A DNA stretch of 64,000 nucleotides from contig CBDCPE010000004.1 of assembly GCA_965220055.1 (NCBI GenBank), positions 1,364,001-1,428,000 of the forward strand, written 5' to 3'. The stretch comes from Bin87 sp965220055 (GTDB lineage Bacteria; Chloroflexota; Dehalococcoidia; Lucifugimonadales; UBA3495). The position numbers and the translations under genes are program-made. The notes beneath the pieces are model-generated. The model saw nothing but the letters and a program-made list of their open reading frames with translations. It did not search any database and was not told where the DNA came from. This document shows positions 45,576 to 54,664 of the stretch, one piece after another. Numbering within the stretch: position 1 is the first letter of the stretch; every line of letters starts with the position of its first letter.

Positions 45576-46943
45576 CTAACGCACCAGCGTTCCCCGGATC
45601 GCCTCTCCGACGTCGCTGACTCGGGTCACGTCCTGCCATTGGCGTACAGCGTCGTCGACGCGATCGTCGGACAGGACCAGGCCGACGTTCTCGCGGAACT
45701 TGCCGGTGATATTGTCCATCCCCCACGGATTCACTTGGCTGCCCAGGATCTCGCCGCGCGGAGTCTCGTGCTCGATGACGCGCCCGTCCTTCAGGGTGAT
45801 GCGGATCGGAACGCCCTTGGAGACCTCGCTGCCGCCCAGTTCCCACTTGGATTGAACGCGCAACCGGACACGGTCCATCATGTCCTGGACATCGCTCTCC
45901 GCGATCTTCTCATCGGTGAACGTGTCGATACCGATCTCGCCGTCGACCAGAGCGGCGGCCATGTTGTACTTGGCGCTGAACTTGCCTTTGAGGTCGGTTT
46001 CGGGTTCTTCGTACAGCATCACCGTAGAGGCGTAAGACTGCACCACCTCGGCGTTGGCGACGTCTTCGTAGCCAAACTCGTGCTCCCGCATCAGGCCGAA
46101 TACGCTATCCAACATCGCGTGGTTGCCGCCACAGGACGGGTACTTCTTGATCATCAAAGCATCCTGCACGCGAAACGGCTTGCCCAGTTTATCCGCCGCG
46201 GCTGAAAGGTCGGTGTCCTCGTCGCCGATGACGGTGGCGGTGAAGCCGACGGGATGCTCAAGGATCTGGTCGCCGGCGGTGAAACCGCGCTGCGCCAACT
46301 GGGCGGCCATGACGCCGTCCCGGCAAGTCATCCCGGCATGCAATGGCTTGGTCATGGTGCCGAAGTTGTGGATCACGCCGCCGGCCATGGAACCCGCCAT
46401 ACCCAGCGCCATGGTGGTCTGCTGCTCGTCCAGCTTGAGCAACTTGGCACAGGCCGCCGCTGCGGCCAGACGACCCAAGATGGCCGTACTATGGAAGCCG
46501 CGGTGCATCTGATGGGTGTGGTAGTGGGTGGCGTAATCGACCGCCAACCCAACCTCACAACCCACGACGTAGGCTTCCATCAGGTCGCGGCCGGTGGCGC
46601 CGATGCTCTCGCCCAGGGCCATCAAGGCGGGGAAAATCGCAACGGTGGGGTGCCCGAAACCGCCGAAGTCGTCATAGTCTAAGGCGTGTCCCATGGTGCC
46701 GTTGACCAGGGCGGCGTTCAACACGGAGGTGCGCTCGCCGGTGGCGAGGATGGTCGCTTCTTCGTTGCCGCCGAGGTCCCCGGCATAGCTGCGGATGATG
46801 TCGCCCACCTTCTGTGTCGAGCCGGCCAAGATAACGCCGACCAGATCGAAGCAGGACTCGTTGGCTACGCGGATCGCGTCCGGCGGTATGTCTTCATACG
46901 TTGTATCAACGATCCACTTTGCCACCATTTCAGTTGCGCCCAT
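45576..46943 (-). CDS. MmgE/PrpD family protein
   Basis: 455 residues, the length of 2-methylcitrate dehydratase relatives. VNGTMGHALDYDDFGGFGHP near residue 80, HQMHRGFHSTAILGRLAAA near residue 145, TKPLHAGMTCRDGVMAAQLA near residue 198 and KKYPSCGGNHAMLDS near residue 265 are diagnostic. The family dehydrates or decarboxylates 2-methylcitrate, iminodisuccinate or cis-aconitate; the substrate here is open, as no prp genes are nearby. A perfect TATAAT is found upstream at 47001-47006. Confidence 0.9.
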   Translation of the reverse strand: MGATEMVAKWIVDTTYEDIPPDAIRVANESCFDLVGVILAGSTQKVGDIIRSYAGDLGGNEEATILATGERTSVLNAALVNGTMGHALDYDDFGGFGHPTVAIFPALMALGESIGATGRDLMEAYVVGCEVGLAVDYATHYHTHQMHRGFHSTAILGRLAAAAACAKLLKLDEQQTTMALGMAGSMAGGVIHNFGTMTKPLHAGMTCRDGVMAAQLAQRGFTAGDQILEHPVGFTATVIGDEDTDLSAAADKLGKPFRVQDALMIKKYPSCGGNHAMLDSVFGLMREHEFGYEDVANAEVVQSYASTVMLYEEPETDLKGKFSAKYNMAAALVDGEIGIDTFTDEKIAESDVQDMMDRVRLRVQSKWELGGSEVSKGVPIRITLKDGRVIEHETPRGEILGSQVNPWGMDNITGKFRENVGLVLSDDRVDDAVRQWQDVTRVSDVGEAIRGTLVR

Positions 46944-47000
46944 GGTGCGAAACCTCCTATTTTTCCACTTGGATTGCGCCGCAAATCGTTCGGCAGCGCG

Positions 47001-47006
47001 ATTATA
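47001..47006 (-). promoter_or_regulatory. -10 box for the MmgE/PrpD gene
   Basis: TATAAT on the minus strand 58 bases before the ATG at 46943. A -35 box is not recognisable. Confidence 0.45.
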
Positions 47007-47021
47007 ACATCGCCGTTTCGG

Positions 47022-47050
47022 TTGCCCGGTTTCCGGGGGTCTGCTAGACT
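47022..47050 (+). promoter_or_regulatory. Promoter for the NIPSNAP gene
   Basis: TTGCCC (47022-47027), 17 bases and TAGACT (47045-47050). It lies 72 bases before the ATG at 47122 and faces away from the MmgE/PrpD promoter. Confidence 0.5.
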
Positions 47051-47121
47051 CCTCACATCGCGCGGGGCGTCCTCTCGGGGACCCACATGAACAAGACCCC
47101 GCTTACCAGGAGTTACGGCTA

Positions 47122-47739
47122 ATGATTTACGAAGTTCGCACTTACGATCTCAAGCCTGGCGGAGTGCCCATTTTTGAGGAAGCGTTTGGCACGGCGCTGC
47201 CGCACCGGGAAAAGTACTCCAAGCTGGCCGCATTCTTCCACACGGAAATCGGCCCGCTGAACCAGGTGATCCACATCTGGCCCTACGAAAATCTGGACGA
47301 GCGCAACGAAGTGCGCGCCGAGGCCGGAAAGGACCCGAACTGGCCGCCGGACAGCCAGGGCACCATCCTGCATATGGAGTCGGAGATCTTCAATCCGGCG
47401 CCGTTCATGCGTCCCATGGGGGGCGGGCAGAAGCAGGGCAACGTGTACGAGATGCGGATTTACGAGTATCAGAACGGCACCATGCCCAAAGTGCTGGACA
47501 TCTGGTCCGCCGCCATCGAGCACCGTGAAAAGTTCTCCCCGTTGGCCGCCGGCATGTACAGCGACATCGGAGGGCTGAACAAGTGGGTCCATATCTGGCC
47601 CTACAAGGACCTGGGCGAGCGGGACAAGATCCGCGCCGAAGCGTCCGCCACGCCGCACTGGCCGCCGCCCACGCGGGAGTTCCTGGTCAACCAGGAGACC
47701 AAGGTCCTGGTGCCTGCCAGCTTCTCTCCTCACGCATAG
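47122..47739 (+). CDS. Tandem NIPSNAP-domain protein
   Basis: 205 residues made of two NIPSNAP domains (residues about 1-100 and 108-205). Each starts YE(V/M)R.Y and includes HREK(Y/F)S.LAA, then G.LN..(I/V)HIWPY..L.ER...RAEA. The family belongs to the dimeric alpha/beta barrels and its role in bacteria is unknown; they often accompany catabolic genes. CAGGAG precedes the start by 9 bases. The two halves look like a fused duplication able to fold as one internal dimer. Confidence 0.9.
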   Translation: MIYEVRTYDLKPGGVPIFEEAFGTALPHREKYSKLAAFFHTEIGPLNQVIHIWPYENLDERNEVRAEAGKDPNWPPDSQGTILHMESEIFNPAPFMRPMGGGQKQGNVYEMRIYEYQNGTMPKVLDIWSAAIEHREKFSPLAAGMYSDIGGLNKWVHIWPYKDLGERDKIRAEASATPHWPPPTREFLVNQETKVLVPASFSPHA

Positions 47740-47761
47740 GGTAGCCGAAAGGGCAACTGTG

Positions 47762-47789
47762 GTAGGGGCGAATGATCGTTCGCCCCTAC
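47762..47789. repeat. GTAGGGGCGAA palindromic repeat, copy 2
   Basis: GTAGGGGCGAA (47762-47772) and TTCGCCCCTAC (47779-47789) around TGATCG. It is the same palindrome as at 4604-4631, with a changed loop. A TATAAT lies 7 bases downstream. Confidence 0.75.
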
Positions 47790-47795
47790 ATTCGT

Positions 47796-47801
47796 TATAA
47801 T
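47796..47801 (+). promoter_or_regulatory. -10 box for the luciferase-like gene
   Basis: TATAAT 51 bases before the ATG at 47852. The -35 position would fall in the loop or right arm of the palindromic repeat (TGATCG), so the repeat may affect this promoter. Confidence 0.45.
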
Positions 47802-47851
47802 TGAAGTAATCGCGCAGTCCGCCGCAGCCATCCAACTCCGAGGTTGATGCA

Positions 47852-48697
47852 ATGAATATCGGCATCGCAATGTTCGTCACCCAATCGTCCATCGACATCG
47901 CCGAACTGGCGCAGGCCTGCGAGGCCCACGGGTTCGAGTCGTTGTGGGTGCCAGAACACCCGGCGATACCCGCCGGCCCCAAGACACCCTGGCCCGGTTC
48001 GCCGGACGGCACGATCCCGCAGATGTACTACGAATGCGTTGATCCGTTCGTGGCGTTGGGTCGCGCGTCGGCGGTAACGTCAACGCTCAAGTTGGGTACC
48101 GGGATCTGCCTGGTGCCGGAGCGCAACCCGATATTGTTGGCCAAGGAAATTGCCACGCTGGACTATTTCAGTAACGGGCGGTTCCTCTTCGGCATCGGGA
48201 CCGGCTGGCTTCGCGAAGAGACGGAGCTCTTCGGGATCGATTTCTCCCAGCGTATCGGCTACACGCGCGAGTCAATCGAAGCCATGAAAGAGCTGTGGAC
48301 CAAGGAGACCGGCGAATTCCACGGCAAACACATCGATTTCCCGCCGATCTACTCGTCGCCTAAACCGGTGCAGAAGCCGCATCCGCCGGTGCTCATCGGC
48401 GGCACCGCTCCCAACGTGGCGCGCCGGGTTGTGGCCTGGGGTGATGGCTGGATGCCCAATCGCGTTGCGCCGGAGCAGTTGAAAGCAACGCGAGAGGAAA
48501 TAGTTCGCCTGGCGCAGGAAGCGGGGCGGGACCCGCACCAGATCGAGGTGTCGGTTTTCGGACTGCCGGCCGACCCGGAGATCCTCAAAGCTTACGAGGA
48601 AGCCGGCGCAACCCGGGCGATGGTATTCGCCGAAAGCGCTCCCCGCGACCAGGCACTGCGCCAACTGGACGATTACGCCAGCAAGCTACTGGCCTGA
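47852..48697 (+). CDS. LLM-class F420-dependent oxidoreductase
   Basis: 281 residues. MNIGIAMFVTQSSIDIAELA, FESLWVPEHPAIP near residue 30, LGTGICLVPERNPILLAKE near residue 78, RFLFGIGTGWLREETELFG near residue 110 and HPPVLIGGTAPNVARRV near residue 172 are typical of the Rv2161c-like TIGR03619 group of probable F420-dependent enzymes. Substrate unknown. It is the third luciferase-like oxidoreductase in the window. Confidence 0.9.
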   Translation: MNIGIAMFVTQSSIDIAELAQACEAHGFESLWVPEHPAIPAGPKTPWPGSPDGTIPQMYYECVDPFVALGRASAVTSTLKLGTGICLVPERNPILLAKEIATLDYFSNGRFLFGIGTGWLREETELFGIDFSQRIGYTRESIEAMKELWTKETGEFHGKHIDFPPIYSSPKPVQKPHPPVLIGGTAPNVARRVVAWGDGWMPNRVAPEQLKATREEIVRLAQEAGRDPHQIEVSVFGLPADPEILKAYEEAGATRAMVFAESAPRDQALRQLDDYASKLLA

Positions 48698-48739
48698 CCC
48701 TCGCCTTAGCCCCCTTTACACCGACCAAAGCAGCTAGAA

Positions 48740-49135
48740 ATGCTTCCTGACGACGCCAGCGTACTGTCCCTGCGGGACGCCAATCAACGCTTCTATGACG
48801 CCTTTGGGTCCTTGGACATGGCCCAGATGGACGCGGTTTGGGAGCGGTCGGATCGGGCGTTGTGCGTCCATCCCGGGTGGCAGCCGATAGTGGGCTGGCC
48901 GGAAATCCGCAGATCATGGCAAGGCATTTTCAACGGCGCGGCGTTGATGCACTTCAACATCCATTACGTAAACATCGTACTGGAAGGCAATTGCGGTTAT
49001 GTCACCTGCATTGAGAGTATTACGAGCGTGGTCGAGGGGCAGGCCCAGGGTTTTGGCATCCTGGCCACGAATATATTTGTGAGATCCGGCGATGACTGGC
49101 TGGTCATCGCCCATCACGGTTCTCCCCGGCTATAA
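48740..49135 (+). CDS. SnoaL-like/NTF2-fold protein
   Basis: 131 residues of the NTF2 fold: ANQRFYDAFGSLDMAQMDAV, then HPGWQPIVGWPEIRRSW and the C-terminal FVRSGDDWLVIAHHGSP. This branch (DUF4440/SnoaL_3) includes ketosteroid-isomerase-like proteins of unknown function. It follows the F420-type gene by 42 bases, so they may be co-transcribed. Confidence 0.82.
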   Translation: MLPDDASVLSLRDANQRFYDAFGSLDMAQMDAVWERSDRALCVHPGWQPIVGWPEIRRSWQGIFNGAALMHFNIHYVNIVLEGNCGYVTCIESITSVVEGQAQGFGILATNIFVRSGDDWLVIAHHGSPRL

Positions 49136-49238
49136 ATCGCCGGCACAGTCGCGTCAACGAGGGACGGCGATAACCGTTCCCGCTGATCGCATAATTATCC
49201 TATCCCAGGTATTTCAACCCGCTACAACGGAGCCAGCC

Positions 49239-50492
49239 ATGTCATATTCGCCGAGCACGGTGAACGACGTTTCCAACACCGACCGGAACCTCTGGCAAGC
49301 GATCGTGGCCGAAGCAGTCGCCCACCTCACCTACACTGCCTATGCGCAAAAGGCACGGGACGAGGGCCATCCGGAAATCGCAGAGGTTTTTGAAGAGGTC
49401 GCTCGGGCCGAAACCCTCCACGGCATCAGCTACCTGAAGGTCGCCGGGGCCATCGAAAGCACCTCGGCCAACCTTGGGAACGTGATTGCCGGCGAAACCC
49501 GGGAGTACACCCGTACCTACCCGCGAATGATCAACGACGCCGTTACCGACGCGCGGCAGGATGCCGCGGACGCCTTCATCGGTGCGATGGAACAGGAAAA
49601 AGACCACCAGATCGCGTTCTCCGACGCGCTGTCCCAGTTACAGATAAATTCCGGGGACGGAGCGAAGGCAGCCCTGGTGGCGTCGATCGTGGCGACGGGC
49701 GCGGTCATCTCCGATCCACTGGCGACGAGTTCGGGAGTGGCTCCGGCGTTGCCCCTGGATCTGGAAACCTACATCGACGCCGCGTTGGCCCTGGACAAGG
49801 AGCCGTTCCACGTGGCGAACCTGGGTCGCCTGCGAGAATTGGTGTTCGGGGCACAGGACGGCATCATCAGCACGGTGGCACTGACAACCTCGATTGCCAT
49901 CGCGGTGGGGACCACCGGGACGGTTCTGGTGGCCGGCCTGGCCGCCGCCGCTGCTGGCATGATCAGCATGGCGGCCGGCGCGTACCTGGGCTCGCGAGCC
50001 GAAGAAGACGTGCGGCAGGCGGCGATCACGCGACAGATCAGCGACTTGGAGGAACGCCCGGCGGAGGAACTGGCGGAACTGGTCATCCTTTTCCAACGAG
50101 AGGGGAAGACTTACGACGAAGCCATCCGCCTGGCCAACGAAATATCGAGCAATGAAACGCTTTGGCTGAAAACGCTGTTGGAAAAGAAGCTGGGAATCAG
50201 CCCGGACTTCGGCGGCAACCCGTTGAAGGATGCGGCCGTGATGTGCGTTTCATTCGGCTCCGCAGCCATCATCCCCATCATCCCTTTCCTGTTCCTCGCC
50301 GTTGGACCCGCGGCGATCGGATGGTCCGTGGGCCTGTCACTGGCTGGCCTGTTCGTGCTGGGACTGGCGAAGGGGCGGCTGGTGCGGAAGTCACCCATTC
50401 TGCAGGGGCTGGAGATACTGGGCATTGGAGCCGCCTCGGCCGCGCTGGGGTATGGTCTCGGCGAACTATTGCCGAGGGTCTTGGGGTTCTGA
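49239..50492 (+). CDS. Membrane-bound ferritin-VIT1 fusion (MbfA-like iron exporter)
   Basis: 417 residues from ATG 49239 (AACGGAG upstream). Residues about 10-150 form a ferritin/rubrerythrin-like four-helix domain with Glu/His ligand patterns EVARAETLHG and EQEKDHQIAF. Residues about 190-417 form a VIT1/CCC1 domain: LVFGAQDGIISTVALTTSIA, AAAAGMISMAAGAYLGSRAE, and three more membrane segments at the C-terminus. Proteins of this plan, such as MbfA, export Fe2+ or store and export it under oxidative stress. No Fur/Irr box was identified. Confidence 0.9.
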   Translation: MSYSPSTVNDVSNTDRNLWQAIVAEAVAHLTYTAYAQKARDEGHPEIAEVFEEVARAETLHGISYLKVAGAIESTSANLGNVIAGETREYTRTYPRMINDAVTDARQDAADAFIGAMEQEKDHQIAFSDALSQLQINSGDGAKAALVASIVATGAVISDPLATSSGVAPALPLDLETYIDAALALDKEPFHVANLGRLRELVFGAQDGIISTVALTTSIAIAVGTTGTVLVAGLAAAAAGMISMAAGAYLGSRAEEDVRQAAITRQISDLEERPAEELAELVILFQREGKTYDEAIRLANEISSNETLWLKTLLEKKLGISPDFGGNPLKDAAVMCVSFGSAAIIPIIPFLFLAVGPAAIGWSVGLSLAGLFVLGLAKGRLVRKSPILQGLEILGIGAASAALGYGLGELLPRVLGF

Positions 50493-50530
50493 CCGCTGGA
50501 TCGGGGCATACGAGGACCCGAACTCACTAA

Positions 50531-50567
50531 AACCAAGGGGGCGGCCTGGCGACCGCCCCCTTTGGTT
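50531..50567. terminator. Terminator between the iron exporter and the hydrolase
   Basis: AACCAAGGGGGCGG (50531-50544) pairs with CCGCCCCCTTTGGTT (50553-50567, one bulged T). It lies between convergent genes and could serve both. Confidence 0.75.
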
Positions 50568-50589
50568 GCCAACGTTCAGCACGACCGAA

Positions 50590-51492
50590 CTACGCGAACC
50601 GGCCCAACAAGCCTTTCACGGCCTTGAGGAAGTCCGGGGGGTTGTCGCCCTGGACGAGGTGGCCGGCGTTGGCGACGGTAACTACGGTGCAATCGTGGTG
50701 CTCCGCTGCCATCCGCATCATAGTCTCGTCAGCGAATATATCGCTGCGGGCTCCGCGCACCACCAAGGCTGGGCAGTCGATCTTGCGCCAACCAGCCCAG
50801 AGTTGTTCGGAAGTCCAGGCCGGCGCGCGAAAACCCTGCCGGCGTATGACCTTGTCATACTTCCACGTCCACTTCCCGTCCTCGCGCTGCCTGATGCTGT
50901 ACTTCAAAGCGCCCAGCGTCTGTTCCTGGGTACGGCCGGTGTATTCCATGACCCGCTGGGCAAACTCTTCCAGGGTATCCAACTCGTCGGGAAGTTCGCG
51001 GAACTGCTGGATCCGGTTTGAGCCACGACGTTGCGTCTCCGGCCCGGTGTCAACGATGGTCAATGATCTCAACGTACCGGGTCGCCCTGACGCCCAAGCC
51101 AAACTGTTCCGTCCGCCCATGGAATGGCCGATCAGGTGAAAATCCCTTAGCCCCAACGCGGAAACCAGCGCCTCGACATCTCCGACGTAGGAATCCGTAG
51201 AGTAGTCTTCGTCCGTCGACCAATCGCTGTCGCCGTGGCCGCGCTGGTCAACCGCGATTACACGGTAGTCCACGGAAAGCGGCAGGCTGATGAAGTCCCA
51301 ACTGTGGGCCTGCTGCTGGATTCCATGCAGCATCATTATCGTTGGCGCACCCGGATCGCCCCATTCCAGATAGTGAAGATTGAGGCCATTGACCTTGACG
51401 TGCCGGTCCACCGGCTCATTCTCCACCGTAAAGGGAACTCCAACCTGCCGTGCAGCGTCATGCAACGACAGCCCCATGGAATGTGACGCCAT
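50590..51492 (-). CDS. Alpha/beta hydrolase
   Basis: 300 residues. MMLHGIQQQAHSWD holds the oxyanion HG near residue 54, the nucleophile Ser is in LIGHSMGGRN near residue 122, an acid near residue 250 (GARSDIFADE) and His in NAGHLVQGD near residue 278. It has the plan of epoxide hydrolase/haloalkane dehalogenase-like esterases; substrate open. It follows the phospholipid genes on the same strand by 44 bases. Confidence 0.9.
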   Translation of the reverse strand: MASHSMGLSLHDAARQVGVPFTVENEPVDRHVKVNGLNLHYLEWGDPGAPTIMMLHGIQQQAHSWDFISLPLSVDYRVIAVDQRGHGDSDWSTDEDYSTDSYVGDVEALVSALGLRDFHLIGHSMGGRNSLAWASGRPGTLRSLTIVDTGPETQRRGSNRIQQFRELPDELDTLEEFAQRVMEYTGRTQEQTLGALKYSIRQREDGKWTWKYDKVIRRQGFRAPAWTSEQLWAGWRKIDCPALVVRGARSDIFADETMMRMAAEHHDCTVVTVANAGHLVQGDNPPDFLKAVKGLLGRFA

Positions 51493-51536
51493 ATTGAGTA
51501 CCTCCTACAGCAAAAGTGCTCGTCATGTTACCACGG

Positions 51537-52172
51537 CTAACCGCTGTCCTCCGCCTGGCGCTCGAGGATCCCGCGTATGGTGAACATGCGCTGGAAGAGA
51601 GTGAAGCACGATACGCCGCCGATAACCCAGAGGACCCATACCATGATCGGAACCGGGGCCAACCCTTCCACGATCAGTCCGATGCCCAGGATCGCCACGC
51701 GCTCGGTCCGGGTCATGATGCCCGAACGGGTGAACGCTCCCAGACCCTCACCGCGTGCCCGAAGATAAGAGACGCCCTGGGAGAACACCAGGCCCAACAA
51801 GACCGACAGCATGCTAATTATCATCATGGGCGGAGACAAATCAGCGAGCAAGTAATACAGTCCCAACCCGACAAACAGGGCGGCCTCGCCCAGCCGGTCG
51901 AATACGGAGTCGAGCAAGGCTCCGAACGGCGATGCCCGGCCGGTCAGCCGGGCCAGCGCTCCGTCAAAAAGGTCCAGGATGCCCCCGGCCAGGAAAACGA
52001 TGCCGCCATACAAAGGCCAACCCAAAGCCACCAGCGCGGCTCCGGCGACGCACACCGCAAATCCGAGGACGGTGATTATGTTAGGCGTCAGACCCATGGC
52101 GCGGAAGGCGCGCGCCCCAGGCAACTCAACGTAGCGCAGCATAGCCGCGCGGAGTTCCTCTCTACCGAGCAT
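51537..52172 (-). CDS. CDP-alcohol phosphatidyltransferase, probable phosphatidylinositol-phosphate synthase type
   Basis: 211 residues from ATG 52172, which overlaps the preceding glycosyltransferase by 11 bases; the longer frame lies inside that gene. The catalytic CDP-OH-P motif DGALARLTGRASPFGALLDS, followed by VFDRLGE, supplies DGxxAR(x8)GxxxDxxxD near residue 68. Several membrane segments follow. The enzyme replaces CMP of CDP-diacylglycerol with an alcohol. Inositol phosphate is suggested by the ino1 and PimA-like neighbours; phosphatidylglycerol phosphate is the alternative. Confidence 0.85.
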   Translation of the reverse strand: MLGREELRAAMLRYVELPGARAFRAMGLTPNIITVLGFAVCVAGAALVALGWPLYGGIVFLAGGILDLFDGALARLTGRASPFGALLDSVFDRLGEAALFVGLGLYYLLADLSPPMMIISMLSVLLGLVFSQGVSYLRARGEGLGAFTRSGIMTRTERVAILGIGLIVEGLAPVPIMVWVLWVIGGVSCFTLFQRMFTIRGILERQAEDSG

Positions 52173-53316
52173 AGCCACCGTGATGAACCTCCTCCATGCA
52201 GAGTTTGTAATAATCTTCCACTTCCGAGGCGACCCGCTGCCAGCGATGAAGCCGCGCCACATCTTTGCCAGCTTCCGACAATCGATGCCCGAGGTCAGGA
52301 TTGTCGAGCACGCTGGCGATAGCTCCGGCGATGGCGTCCGGCTCACGCGGCGGCGCCAGCAATCCGTTGCGGGCATGGGTCACGACGTCGCGATAGCCGT
52401 CGATGTCCGACGCCACCACGGGGATACCCGCGGCCATCGCTTCCAACAGGACGATTCCGAAGCTCTCTCCACCGGTGGCAGGGCTACAAAAAACATCCGC
52501 GCTGGCGTAATAGCGCGGCAAGTCGGCGTCAGAGACCGCTCCGACCAGTCTCACCGAATCACTGCCGACGCCGGTCACGGCGTTGAGCACCGACGCGCAT
52601 GCCCGGTCCGGTTCCCCCGGGCCCACGATGATCAACCTGAGATCGCATCGGCTTTCAAGAAGGATCACAAATGCCTCCAGAAGATAGCGCAGGCCTTTGC
52701 GTTCATCCTTGCGACCGACGAACAGGATGTTTTTCCTACCGTCTCGCAACTCCGGAACGGGCGCGGCATCAGCAAAACGCTGAAAGTCAATGCCGTTGGG
52801 GATGATGCGATACGCGCGCTGTGGAAAATGGGGAGCCACGAAAGTTCGAGCCGCTTCGGAAACCGCGATCCGCCCGTGCAAGCGACGATGCCACATCCCC
52901 AAGGCAAATCGGGACCACCGGTACAACCGCTGTCGGTCCGAAAACGCGTGGAAGGTGCCGACATTCACGGCGTTGGAATGCTGCAGGAACATCAATGGCA
53001 ACAGAGGAGCCAACGGTTCGTGCACGTGGAGCAGATCGAATTGCTCACGGGCCATGAGTCGCCTGATACGCGGATACAACCACCACGAAAGGGTTACCCG
53101 CGCCGTAGACCCGCCAGCCGACAGGGGAACGGATCGACCCATCGGGATGAAATTCTCGGGAACTCCGCATTCATCTGAGGGAAGCGTCGGGGTCTGCGGC
53201 GCGATGACGGTCACCTCGTGTCCGCGCCGCCGCAGTTCAGTGGACAGCTGGGACACATGGGCGTTAACGCCTCCGGGCCATGCGAAATCATAAGGGGAGA
53301 CCATGGCTATTTTCAT
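52162..53316 (-). CDS. GT4 glycosyltransferase, PimA-like
   Basis: 384 residues. MKIAMVSPYDFAWPGGVNAH at the start is strikingly like PimA, the phosphatidylinositol mannosyltransferase. LHVHEPLAPLLPLMFL near residue 95, IPNGIDFQRF near residue 173, FVGRKDERKGLRYLLEAF near residue 200 and the EX7E-type segment GGESFGIVLLEAMAAGIPVV near residue 281 complete the GT-B fold. It lies between ino1 and the phosphatidyltransferase and overlaps the latter, so a role in glycosylating an inositol lipid is a good inference. Confidence 0.88.
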   Translation of the reverse strand: MKIAMVSPYDFAWPGGVNAHVSQLSTELRRRGHEVTVIAPQTPTLPSDECGVPENFIPMGRSVPLSAGGSTARVTLSWWLYPRIRRLMAREQFDLLHVHEPLAPLLPLMFLQHSNAVNVGTFHAFSDRQRLYRWSRFALGMWHRRLHGRIAVSEAARTFVAPHFPQRAYRIIPNGIDFQRFADAAPVPELRDGRKNILFVGRKDERKGLRYLLEAFVILLESRCDLRLIIVGPGEPDRACASVLNAVTGVGSDSVRLVGAVSDADLPRYYASADVFCSPATGGESFGIVLLEAMAAGIPVVASDIDGYRDVVTHARNGLLAPPREPDAIAGAIASVLDNPDLGHRLSEAGKDVARLHRWQRVASEVEDYYKLCMEEVHHGGYAR

Positions 53317-53369
53317 AGCCCGCTCCCCTCAGTCGGCTCAGGCCAAGGAATGCAGGGAAGTGCCGCGGG

Positions 53370-54482
53370 TTATTCTTCCTCGTCGCCGTGCTTTACCTGG
53401 ACGCTCGCCACCGCAGGCTCTGCGATAAACGCCTCGACCATATCGTGAGCTTCAGAGTCGGTGTACTGGACTGGAGGGCTTTTCATGAAATACGCCGAAG
53501 GGGCATACACCGCACCTCCCAGACCACGGTCCATGGCTAGCTTCGCGCATCGGATGGCGTCCACCACTACGCCTGCGGAGTTCGGGCTGTCCCAGACCTC
53601 GAGCTTCACTTCCATCTTGACGGGTGCGCCGCCAAATACTTTGCCGTCGATGTGGATGTAGCACCATTTCCGGTCCTGCAACCACGGCACATGGTCGCTG
53701 GGTCCGATGTGGATGGTATCGGCGTCGGGCTCTACGTCCATCTGGCTGACCACGGAGCCAGTCTTGGAGATCTTCTTGGACACGAGGCGCTCACGTTCCA
53801 GCATGTTCAGGAAATCTGTGTTGCCACCGAAGTTCAGCTGGTAGGTATTGTCGATTTCCGCGCCGCGGTCTTCCATCAAGCGGGTAAGGACGCGGTGGAC
53901 AATGGTAGCGCCGACCTGGGATTTGATGTCGTCGCCGATGATGGGAACGCCCCGCTCTTCAAAGCGGTTGCGCCAGTAGTCCTCGCGGGCGATGAACACG
54001 GGGATGCAGTTGATCATGGCGCAACGTGCGTCAAGGATCTGTTCCACGTACCACTTGGTGGCCATCTCGCTGCCCACCGGCAGGTAGTTGATGACCACGT
54101 CTACTTCGCGTTCACGCAGGATGCCCGAGATGTCTGCGGTGCTGTGCGGCGACTTCACTACCACGTCTGCGAGGTAACGGCCGATGCCGTCGTGAGTCAT
54201 CCCCCGCTCCACGGTCACGCCTATGTGAGGAACTTCCGCAAATTTGATGGTGTTATTGGGTTCGGTAAAGATTGCTTCGGACAGGTCCTTACCGACCTTG
54301 TTACGGTCCACATCAAAGGCAGCAACGACCTCGATGTCTTCGATCCGGTAATCGCCTATGCGATTGTGCATCACGCCGGGGATCGGATCGTCGTCCGGCA
54401 CCTCAACGTACTTATGGATGCCCTGGACCAGCGAAGACGCGCAGTTGCCCACGCCGATGATGGCAACCTTAATCTTGCCCAA
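53370..54482 (-). CDS. ino1: Inositol-3-phosphate synthase
   Basis: 370 residues from TTG 54482; AAGGAG stands seven bases upstream, better than any signal near the ATG at 54518. Converts glucose-6-phosphate to myo-inositol-3-phosphate with NAD+. KVAIIGVGNCASSLVQGI binds NAD; VVINYLPVGSEMATKWYVEQ, DDIKSQVGATIVHRVL, LNFGGNTDFLNM and KLEVWDSPNSAGVVVDAIRC are the actinobacterial/archaeal-type signatures. It is first in an operon with the PimA-like and phosphatidyltransferase genes. Confidence 0.95.
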   Translation of the reverse strand: MGKIKVAIIGVGNCASSLVQGIHKYVEVPDDDPIPGVMHNRIGDYRIEDIEVVAAFDVDRNKVGKDLSEAIFTEPNNTIKFAEVPHIGVTVERGMTHDGIGRYLADVVVKSPHSTADISGILREREVDVVINYLPVGSEMATKWYVEQILDARCAMINCIPVFIAREDYWRNRFEERGVPIIGDDIKSQVGATIVHRVLTRLMEDRGAEIDNTYQLNFGGNTDFLNMLERERLVSKKISKTGSVVSQMDVEPDADTIHIGPSDHVPWLQDRKWCYIHIDGKVFGGAPVKMEVKLEVWDSPNSAGVVVDAIRCAKLAMDRGLGGAVYAPSAYFMKSPPVQYTDSEAHDMVEAFIAEPAVASVQVKHGDEEE

Positions 54483-54664
54483 TTGTGTACTCCTTGAGGT
54501 CCGCCCCGGTACAAACATCCCTGAAAACCGAGACTAGAAATAATCGAGGCCAACCTGCATCAAACTGCGAGATAGTCTAACACACGCGGATTTTGGTGCC
54601 TTTCGGCACAAGCAAACCGCCAACCACGGACGATTGGTTAGGTAAAACGAGCGACCGACGCCGG

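Noticed and set aside
54595..54608. GGTGCC/GGCACA mini-hairpin as terminator
   Set aside because: Only a five- or six-base stem and no T-run in the direction of the preceding gene.
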